Shown one piece after another: positions 16,575 through 23,299 of a DNA stretch of 64,000 nt. Position 1 is the first letter of the stretch. Each line of letters opens with the position of its first letter. Origin of the DNA: Streptomyces lienomycini (GTDB taxonomy: Bacteria > Actinomycetota > Actinomycetes > Streptomycetales > Streptomycetaceae); NCBI RefSeq assembly GCF_027947595.1, contig NZ_CP116257.1, positions 2,108,001 to 2,172,000 of the forward strand. Direction: 5' to 3'. The position numbers were made by a program, and so were the translations under genes. A model generated the notes under the pieces. That model worked only from the letters and a program-made list of their open reading frames with translations, made no database searches and was not told the origin of the DNA.

Positions 16575-19160
16575 GTGGACTTCACTTATACCGAGCAGAC
16601 CTTGCCCCGCGCGGTGGCCTGGCTCTTCGAGTCGAACGGCTACTCGGTCACCGAGGATGTCAGCGTCCAGGACGTGGTTTTCCCGCTCCTCGCGAAACAG
16701 ATGGCGGGACTGGTCGAGCAGAAGGTATTCATCGAAGTCACGATCGACCATGTGAACATGGTGAAGCACGAGGGGCTGATAGCGAAACTGGTCCTGGCGC
16801 GGAGGCAGGTGCTCGGTTCGCAGCAGGTACTCGTGTCGTCCGGCGGATTCACCGACGAGGCGCGCGACCATGCGCGAATGGAAGGGATTCTGGTCTACAC
16901 GTTCCAGGAGCTCTTCCGGCAGTTCGAGCGCACCGACCCGTATATCGAGCACGTCCTGGGGGACGGCGACTTCGCCGAATCCCTGCGCGATCTGGACGAG
17001 GTCTACGAGGAACCCGACTTCGACGACGACCGGGGCGTGCACCGCGCCACCGAGTGGCTGACCCACTGGGTGGGCGACGAGACCGAGCCGTCCCGCTGGG
17101 TGGTGGTCGTCGGCGAGTACGGCACGGGAAAGACCGCCCTCACCCGGGTTCTCCAGCGGCGCTGGATGAGCGACTACCGCGAGGGCCGGCTGACCAGGCT
17201 GCCGTTCCGGGTGGAACTCAGGGACTTCAGTCGCCAGTTCGACGCCCGCGGCCTGCTCCACCACTTCCTCGACCGCAACGAACTGGCCCACCTCAACATC
17301 AGCTTCGTCGAGTCCATGATCGCCAACGGGCGCGTCATGCTCATCCTCGACGGCTACGACGAGATGGCCCAGTTCCTCAACGTGCGAGAGCGCAGAGCCT
17401 GCCTGGAGGCGCTCACCGAACTCTCCGGCGACGGGGTCCGGGGCATCCTCACCAGCCGGCCCAACTACTTCACCGAGGCCGAGGAACTCCAGGTCTTCGA
17501 GGTGCTCTACCGCAACCTCGACACCCGGTCCCAGATCGGCGCCGCAGCCCTCGACAAGGAGGTCCTGGAACAGGAGCAGCAGGTCGACCGGATGCTGGAG
17601 CAGTTCGTCATCCAGCGCGCCGAGCGGCAACTGCGCGACCTCAGTCCGGAACAGACGATCCATCTGGTGAAGAAGCGCCTCGGGGACGACCCCGCGGGCG
17701 AGAAGGCGGTCACCGGCATCCTCAGCCGGGTCTTCCGCCCCGAGAGCACCCGTGAGTACTCCCTCGGCGGCAAACCCGTCATCGTCAGCTACCTCCTGGA
17801 CGTGGTCGAGGAACTCAAGCGCGACGAGGCCAGTGGCAGCGGCGGCAAGCTCACCGAGTGGCAGATCTACGAGTTGATCATCAACAAGCTGATGCTGCGC
17901 GACTGGGCTCGGGTGAAGAACCTCCCCCCGTCGGACCGCCTCGAGTTCCTCCGGCATCTCGCGGTCCGGCTCTCCTCCGAGAGCCGCCGGTCGATCCGCG
18001 AGGCCGCCTTCCGGGAACTCATCGAGGAGCGCTTCCCCGGCCATCTCGCCAAACAGCGGGCCACTGGCACCGCCGACGCCGCCGACGCCCTCTTCGACGA
18101 CCTCCGCTCCTCCTCCACGCTCACCCGTTCCCGTGAACCCGGCGAGTACGCCTGGCAGTTCTCGCACAACTCCCTGCGCGAGTACCTCGCCCTCACCTTC
18201 CTGGTCAGCGAGCACCAGTCCGGCCGCTCACTGCCCCGGCAGATCCAGCTCACCGACGCGATGCTGACCTTCTCCCGGTCCATGCCGAAGGACGTCCTGG
18301 AGGGCTCCCTCGCCCAACTCGCCATGGGCTGGCCCAACCGCAGTTACAGCAAGAGCCTGGACCGCATCCTGACGCTGCTCTGGCCCGCCCTCCTTCAGAA
18401 CGCCCCCGCCACCGAGGACAAGCGGGACATCCTCGCCCGGATCGTCGGCCCCGGTCTGGACATCTCCAAGTCCCGGCTGAGCCAGGTCGACTTCTCCGCC
18501 GACGCCCGGCCCTCGGACCTGCACCGGCTGAGTGCCTCCGAGACCGAGTTGTCGGGGGTCTCCTTCCGCGCGGCCCGGATCGAGCGGTCCAACTTCTCCG
18601 ACTCGATCTTCGAGGCGTGCAATCTGTCCCAGGCCGTGGCCGACGGCGCCTCCTTCAAGCGGGCCCTCATCATGGACTGCGACATCACCGGCCTGCGGTG
18701 CGCCGAGGCCGACTTCACCGCCCTGGACCGGGACTCGACCGCCGTGGTCAAGACCTCCCGGGGCGCCCAGATCATCACCGGCGAGCACCTCATCGGCTAT
18801 CTGCGGGCGCAGGGCGCGGTCACCGACGACGTCAACCCGTACTACGTGTTCGCCACCAACTCCGACTTCGAGGTCATCGAGAAGATCTGCAAGGTTCTCG
18901 CAGACGGGGCGCAGCACCAGCGACGTGGGGTCCAGCAGCGGGGCGCCGCCGAGCGGAACGTGCCGCTGGCCCGCAAGTTCCTGGAGTACCTCTTCGGCTG
19001 TGACTATCTGATCGTCAAGGGCGGGCGGAGCGAGATGATCAGCGCCACCAGCAGCGGTCGGCAGGCCTGCCATCGACTGGCAGTCGAGAAGAAGGTGGAC
19101 GACACCCTGGGCCGCTTCCTGGAGGAGAACCTGGGCCGCCCGCGCAGGTCCGCCAACTAG
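16575..19160 (+). CDS. NACHT-type STAND NTPase with nuclease-like N-terminus and pentapeptide tail
   Basis: This 861-residue protein has three parts. Residues 1-120 look like a restriction-endonuclease-fold (Mrr-like) domain (VFIEVTIDHVN ... KLVLARRQ ... VLVSSGGFTDEARDHAR ... GILVYTFQEL). The NACHT module has Walker A GEYGTGKT (180-187), Walker B RVMLILDGYDEM (253-264) and the sensor GILTSRPNYF. Residues about 655-718 carry pentapeptide-type repeats (LSGVSF, RSNFSD, ACNLSQ, GASFKR, EADFTA). Similar NACHT proteins (bNACHT) give anti-phage protection, with the C-terminal repeats thought to sense. The GTG follows GGGGGG. It is divergent from the NDT/TIR-like gene. The nuclease assignment is the weakest part, since I see no complete D...ExK set. 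Confidence 0.85.
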   Translation: MDFTYTEQTLPRAVAWLFESNGYSVTEDVSVQDVVFPLLAKQMAGLVEQKVFIEVTIDHVNMVKHEGLIAKLVLARRQVLGSQQVLVSSGGFTDEARDHARMEGILVYTFQELFRQFERTDPYIEHVLGDGDFAESLRDLDEVYEEPDFDDDRGVHRATEWLTHWVGDETEPSRWVVVVGEYGTGKTALTRVLQRRWMSDYREGRLTRLPFRVELRDFSRQFDARGLLHHFLDRNELAHLNISFVESMIANGRVMLILDGYDEMAQFLNVRERRACLEALTELSGDGVRGILTSRPNYFTEAEELQVFEVLYRNLDTRSQIGAAALDKEVLEQEQQVDRMLEQFVIQRAERQLRDLSPEQTIHLVKKRLGDDPAGEKAVTGILSRVFRPESTREYSLGGKPVIVSYLLDVVEELKRDEASGSGGKLTEWQIYELIINKLMLRDWARVKNLPPSDRLEFLRHLAVRLSSESRRSIREAAFRELIEERFPGHLAKQRATGTADAADALFDDLRSSSTLTRSREPGEYAWQFSHNSLREYLALTFLVSEHQSGRSLPRQIQLTDAMLTFSRSMPKDVLEGSLAQLAMGWPNRSYSKSLDRILTLLWPALLQNAPATEDKRDILARIVGPGLDISKSRLSQVDFSADARPSDLHRLSASETELSGVSFRAARIERSNFSDSIFEACNLSQAVADGASFKRALIMDCDITGLRCAEADFTALDRDSTAVVKTSRGAQIITGEHLIGYLRAQGAVTDDVNPYYVFATNSDFEVIEKICKVLADGAQHQRRGVQQRGAAERNVPLARKFLEYLFGCDYLIVKGGRSEMISATSSGRQACHRLAVEKKVDDTLGRFLEENLGRPRRSAN

Positions 19161-19175
19161 CACCCCGCTCGCGCG

Positions 19176-19215
19176 TCAGATGTCCCGGGGGAGACCGGCC
19201 AAGGCCGTGACCTGC
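19176..19215 (+). repeat. Direct repeat copy A (attachment-site-like), starting with the murA 3'-end sequence
   Basis: This 40-nt sequence starts TCAGATGTCCCGG and matches 35 of 40 bases of the copy at 20489-20528. The first 13 bases equal the reverse complement of the last codons and stop of murA (51553-51565). The 660 nt around it (19161-19821) otherwise contain no gene that I can support. Confidence 0.6.
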
Positions 19216-19821
19216 GACGTCTGGGAGCCTTGAGTGGCTGACCCGCGCTTGCTGAACGACCTGCTCACGGACCTCGGCACGCGGTCCCGCTGAGGCACGC
19301 CCCCGGCCGCGGCGGGTGCGGAGTTCCGCGCGTACCGGCTGACACACCCTCGTCACGCGCGTCCTCGTGCGCCACCTGGCCCGGTACCGGGACGCCGGCC
19401 TTCACAGGCGACCCCGAAAGGTGACTGCGCCGCTTCGTCGAGTGAGGCACCGGCCTCCGCAGGGTGACGAGGGGCGACCGCCGGGTGACCGGCTCTGTGA
19501 GGGCGCGCACAGGGCCCACGTCACACGGGGCCGGGGTTAGTAGACGCCGGAGGGCCGCTCGCCGCGGGGGCGGCGGTCGTCCGGGCGAGTCAGGCGGCCG
19601 GTCTACGAAGCGGCGTAGTAGGTCACACACTTGTCGCGGCGCCGGGGCGTTCCGCAGTCTGTTCGGCGTACCGGGGAGCCGAGCGCCGGGACCGGACGGG
19701 AAGCGCCCGTCCGTGATCCAGACACCGGCCCTGATGACGCGAAGCCGCGTCCCACGCGGACACCGCGTCGCCGACCCCCCGTCGGCCTCCCCATCACGTT
19801 CCCGAATGGAGAGGTACACCC

Positions 19822-20340
19822 GTGCACGCCATCATGCGCCGCCCCAGCATCCGCAAGTCCGCCGTGGCCTCCCTCGCCGCCGCGGGCGCCGCCGCCGTCA
19901 CCCTCACCCTCGCCCCGAGCCCGGCACACGCCGCCGAGCCGGCCAAGACGTCCACCGCGCAGACCCAGGCCCAGACCGACAAGATCGAGGCCATCGTCAA
20001 GGCCGGCGTGAAGAAGCACGGCGACGACCTCGACGGCTGGATCCGCACCGCCCTGGACGTCATGGACGCCAAGAACATCCCGGGTACCTACGAGGGCCTG
20101 CACCGCAACATCATGCGCGAGTCGTCCGGCAACCCGAACGCCCAGAACAACTGGGACGTCAACGCCCAGAACGGCATCCCCTCGAAGGGTCTGCTCCAGA
20201 CGATCCAGCCCACCTTCGAGACCTACCACGTCAAGGGCACGAAGGACTCCATCACCGACCCGGTCGCCAACATCGTCGCCGCCTGCAACTACGCGGCCGA
20301 CAAGTACGGCTCCATGGACAACGTCGACTCCGCCTACTGA
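19822..20340 (+). CDS. Secreted lytic transglycosylase (SLT/goose-lysozyme-like fold)
   Basis: This 172-residue protein has a signal peptide (basic MRRPSIRKS, hydrophobic Ala-rich core, cleavage near AHA-AEP). The mature domain contains the catalytic glutamate in NIMRESSGNPNAQN and the usual GIPSKGLLQTIQPTFETYH and DPVANIVAACNYAADKYGS segments. This identifies a short peptidoglycan transglycosylase of the kind Streptomyces secretes during growth and germination. The GTG at 19822 follows GGAGAGG; an ATG three codons later is possible. I looked for a c-di-AMP (ydaO) riboswitch in the long leader, as is common before such genes, and did not find its conserved motifs. The gene lies between the two direct repeats A and B. 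Confidence 0.87.
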   Translation: MHAIMRRPSIRKSAVASLAAAGAAAVTLTLAPSPAHAAEPAKTSTAQTQAQTDKIEAIVKAGVKKHGDDLDGWIRTALDVMDAKNIPGTYEGLHRNIMRESSGNPNAQNNWDVNAQNGIPSKGLLQTIQPTFETYHVKGTKDSITDPVANIVAACNYAADKYGSMDNVDSAY

Positions 20341-20488
20341 CCGGCGGACCCACAGACCGCCTGAGCCCCCGGGACGACCGGTCCCGCGCGGAGGCCGGCG
20401 GGGCCCAGGCAGCACGGCGGGGCCGGAGGCACGACACGTCCCTCCGGCCCCGCCTGCGTCGCACCCGGTGAGTCCCGGAGGGGTTCCT

Positions 20489-20567
20489 TCAGATGTCCCG
20501 GGAGGGACCGGCCAGCGCCATGACCTGCAGTAATGGTCAATCACGGGGCGCTGACCTGCGCGAATGG
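20489..20567 (+). repeat. Direct repeat copy B plus TGACCTGC repeats (attachment-site-like region)
   Basis: Bases 20489-20528 repeat copy A (35/40) and begin with the same 13 bases as the murA 3' end. TGACCTGCAGTAATGG at 20521 is repeated 31 nt later as TGACCTGCGCGAATGG at 20552. Just downstream AGTCCCA occurs twice (near 20609 and 20620). Such clustered repeats resemble the recombinase-binding arms of an integrated element, but no integrase gene is present. The gap 20341-20835 holds no other supported feature. Confidence 0.5.
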
Positions 20568-20835
20568 GCTTTCGGTTGTTTCACGTTCGTGCCTGTTGAT
20601 GCAGCCGGAAGTCCCAGAAAAGTCCCAGGGGACTCCCCTTGCTCATGCCCGACCACCCTTCAAGCTGTCTGACCGACTACCGAGCATCACGAAGCGGACA
20701 CTCGCGTCACACCCTCACCAGGCACTGGCCCACATCGGCCACGCGGGCCGAAATCTCCCTCTTTTCAACTGCTCCGAGGCGGATGGACCCTGGCGGGAAG
20801 GGACGCTCACGGACGGTGCCGAGGGGGGAACCGCG

Positions 20836-21891
20836 ATGTCCGGACCGCTCTACGTTCCCGTTCTGCCGACGAAGCCGCACGCGGCCGGGGCCTTCCGGCG
20901 GCTCTGGCCGGACGTCCAGATTGCGATCAGGCCGCTGTGGAACCTGCCGCCATTGCCCGGGGTGCTGCCGGAGACGCTGGGTACGGTGATCGGCACGTAC
21001 GTCGGTCGGGTGAGTGCCGTGAGCTGTCACGGTGGATGGATCGACGCTCCCTTCGGTGAGGACGCTCAAACCGCCGCCATCGCCGAAGCGCTGACCGTCT
21101 ACTGCGAGTTGGGACGGCTGCGACCGGTCACCGGGCCGGAGAGGACCGCGGAGCAGCAGGCGGCTGCCGTGGAGACGGCCCGGCGCTGCCTGCGCGGCCT
21201 GGGCGTGCGGGTGCGGGTCACGGGGGAGTGGGACGGCCGCCTCGGGGAGGGCGTCAGGGGCCTGCTGGCGCTGACCGGTCCGGAGATGCCCCTGCATCTG
21301 CTGCTCGACATGGGCGCGGTCCTCGACGACCGGCCCGAGGCGGGCAAGGAGGCGCTGCGCGCCCTCGACGCGCTGATGCCCTTGGCCGTCTGGCGGGGCG
21401 CCGCCCTGCTCGGAGGTGGCTTTCCGAGGGCCACCGCCGACATGCTGGAGGAGGGATCGTGCGAGGCGTCGCGGGCGGAGTGGCGCATGTGGCACGAGGT
21501 GCGCGCGACGGGCCGGGCCTACGCCCCGGTGCTTGGCTTCGGCGATTACGGAGTGCAGCCCCCCTGCGCCCTCGCGCAGGCCCCGGCGCCGGAGAGGAAG
21601 GGTGGACCACCATGGGGGGCGCTCCGTTACACGACCGACAGCTCGTACTTCGTCGTCAAGACGCTGACCCGAGGCTCGGACCGGGTCGCCGTCAACCGCG
21701 CCGCGGCCCGCCGGATCATCGAGCTGGCTGAATTTCGGGGTTCTGGGGCCGGGCCGGGTGAGCAGTGGCTGAGTGACTGTGCGAACGGCCCGCTCACGAG
21801 CAGTGAGGGTGTGGGCGGGCCCGCGGAGTGGCTGAAGGCGGGAAACCTTCAGCACATGACGCACGTCGTACGGAGCCTGTCCGAGGGTTGA
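20836..21891 (+). CDS. Beta family protein (T4 beta-protein-like)
   Basis: This 351-residue protein matches the beta family pattern: an N-terminal YVPVLPTKPHAAGAFRRL, the IRPLWNLPP segment, a central LLLDMGAVLDDRP strand and a C-terminal RYTTDSSYFVVKTL ... RIIELAEFRGSGAGPGEQWLSDCA region. The fold is a predicted TIM-like barrel of unknown activity; members are found in phages and mobile elements. The ATG at 20836 follows GAGGGGGGAA. The longer open frame upstream runs through the repeat region and is not coding. It is convergent with a broken helicase remnant. Confidence 0.78.
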   Translation: MSGPLYVPVLPTKPHAAGAFRRLWPDVQIAIRPLWNLPPLPGVLPETLGTVIGTYVGRVSAVSCHGGWIDAPFGEDAQTAAIAEALTVYCELGRLRPVTGPERTAEQQAAAVETARRCLRGLGVRVRVTGEWDGRLGEGVRGLLALTGPEMPLHLLLDMGAVLDDRPEAGKEALRALDALMPLAVWRGAALLGGGFPRATADMLEEGSCEASRAEWRMWHEVRATGRAYAPVLGFGDYGVQPPCALAQAPAPERKGGPPWGALRYTTDSSYFVVKTLTRGSDRVAVNRAAARRIIELAEFRGSGAGPGEQWLSDCANGPLTSSEGVGGPAEWLKAGNLQHMTHVVRSLSEG

Positions 21892-21926
21892 ACGTCCGAG
21901 GAAAGGCCGGCCGTCCTGTGCGCGGC

Positions 21927-22371
21927 TCAGTCGATCAGCGGTGCCAGCGCGTGCTCGCCCGACAGGATCCGCCAGGCGGGCACCCGCACAGTCCGGCTCA
22001 CCGGGCAGGGTTTTGCGTCGGTGAACAGCAGGTTCCACCAGGTGCCCGCCCACCAGCACGGTTCGCTCCAGATCGGTGATCCCCCGTCCGGTCAGGTACC
22101 GCTGCAGGCGGTCGGCGAGGTCCTCGCGGGCCTCGGCCGCAGGGCCGGGCGTGCCCGCTTCGGCTGGAGCGCCGTCGTCGCCCGCTTCCAGCGGCGCCGA
22201 GCGTGCGGGGAGGAGGGCCGGTAAGCCGCTCTGCTCCTGCCACAACGCGAGGCTGCCGACGGTGAGCAGCTGCGACTTGGTCCGGGTGACCGCCACGTTC
22301 CACAGGTCGACCTGGCTCGCGACCCAGTGCTTGGTCCGGGGCGGGGTGTTGAGCGCCGCGTCATTCTTCGT
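21927..22371 (-). pseudogene. C-terminal remnant of a superfamily 1 (UvrD/AAA_12-like) helicase, truncated and frameshifted
   Basis: Read leftwards, this stretch encodes TPPRTKHWVASQVDLWNVAVTR followed by TKSQLLTVGSLALW, the end of a superfamily 1 helicase (motif VI: NVAVTRTKSQL). It continues through ADRLQRYLTGRGITDLERTVLVGGHLV. At about 22030 a single-base shift moves the natural continuation (NLLFTDAKPCP ... GEHALAPLID, stop at 21927-21929) to another frame. No start or upstream helicase motifs exist; the N-terminal side runs directly into the DUF6338 gene end. It therefore marks the deletion scar of a larger helicase gene. Confidence 0.65.
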
Positions 22372-22397
22372 CGGCCGTGCCGGCGCCGTTGTCCGGC

Positions 22398-23159
22398 TCA
22401 GCGGTCGGAGCCGGCGTCGGCGGAGCTTGAGTCGGCTCGGGCCGATTGCCGGCGGGCCGGTACCCCCTCTTCCCGTTGGGGTCCAACTGTGGTCGTGTCT
22501 CGGTCACCTGCCGTGTCTCCTTCTTCGGCCCCGGGAAGTACCTCGATGAAGTCGAGGAACTCCACATCATCCATCCGAATATAGATTCCGCCGGAACGCG
22601 GCAGTGGACGTTCGAAGGATCCGGCGCCGGACATGGCCCATGCGGTCTGCAAGTACAGGTCTGCGGCTTCCGGATAGCCAGAGCTGTAGGACCGCTCCCC
22701 GTAGTACCCGCCCACCCAGAGGCCGCTCTTCAGACGGGCGCGTACCAGACAGTGGCTCCTGCGCTGGAAGACCTTGTCCCATGCGGTGGGGGTCGGGTCG
22801 TAGGTGGACCGGCTTCCTCGCGAGCCCAGCCATGAGGTGAGCCAGGCGGCAGCGGCCGGCACCACGATCAACAGGGTCGTCGCCGTCAGCGCGGCGACGC
22901 GAGGGTTGTCGGCCGCGCCGGTCAGCCAGCCCCGGCGACGGTCGTAGACGAGATGCACCAACCATGGGCCGGCGAGCAGGACGTAGAGGGTGTCGAGAGC
23001 GATACCCGCGGTCACGGCTCGGAGTATGCGCTCTCCGAGGTCTCTGTGACCCGGGACCGGGCCACGGGCGCGTTCGCGGACGAACTGGTAGGTCACGCCG
23101 GGGAGCACCAGAAGAAGAACGATCACTACCTGGGTGACTGTGGTGGGCGCGTGCGGCAT
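22398..23159 (-). CDS. DUF6338 membrane protein
   Basis: This 253-residue protein matches DUF6338. An N-terminal helix (VTQVVIVLLLVLPGVTYQFVRE) is followed by two more hydrophobic segments (ILRAVTAGIALDTLYVLLAG; ALTATTLLIVVPAAAAWLTS). The cytosolic domain has YDPTPTAWD, CLVRARLKSGLWVGG and GGIYIRMDDVEFLDFIEV. Function is unknown; the fold is often found near defence or mobile genes. The ATG at 23159 is the only one fitting the first helix. A 140-nt gap separates it from the divergent CHAT gene, so the two may be co-regulated. The 3' end abuts the helicase remnant. Confidence 0.78.
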   Translation of the reverse strand: MPHAPTTVTQVVIVLLLVLPGVTYQFVRERARGPVPGHRDLGERILRAVTAGIALDTLYVLLAGPWLVHLVYDRRRGWLTGAADNPRVAALTATTLLIVVPAAAAWLTSWLGSRGSRSTYDPTPTAWDKVFQRRSHCLVRARLKSGLWVGGYYGERSYSSGYPEAADLYLQTAWAMSGAGSFERPLPRSGGIYIRMDDVEFLDFIEVLPGAEEGDTAGDRDTTTVGPQREEGVPARRQSARADSSSADAGSDR

Positions 23160-23299
23160 CGTCGTATGCCCTTCCGAACAGCGGGTGCAGGATCTTCGCG
23201 ACCTGATGGCCCAATGTCGCCTGATCCCACGATGACTTGCAGGTACCACAGACATACTGGCGTGATGATTGCCCACTGTTGGGGAGGCTGGGACAACTG

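Noticed and set aside
19265..19819. 184-residue minus-strand frame before the transglycosylase
   Set aside because: Proline/arginine filler composition, antisense to the leader of a secreted-protein gene, with no start signal.
19370..19821. c-di-AMP (ydaO) riboswitch expected before a cell-wall hydrolase gene
   Set aside because: I searched by eye for the conserved junction motifs and did not find them. A covariance-model search with the ydaO-yuaA Rfam model would settle it.
20533..20835. 101-residue N-terminal extension of the beta-family protein
   Set aside because: It runs through the attachment-like repeats, while a strong GAGGGGGGAA site precedes the ATG at 20836 where family similarity begins.
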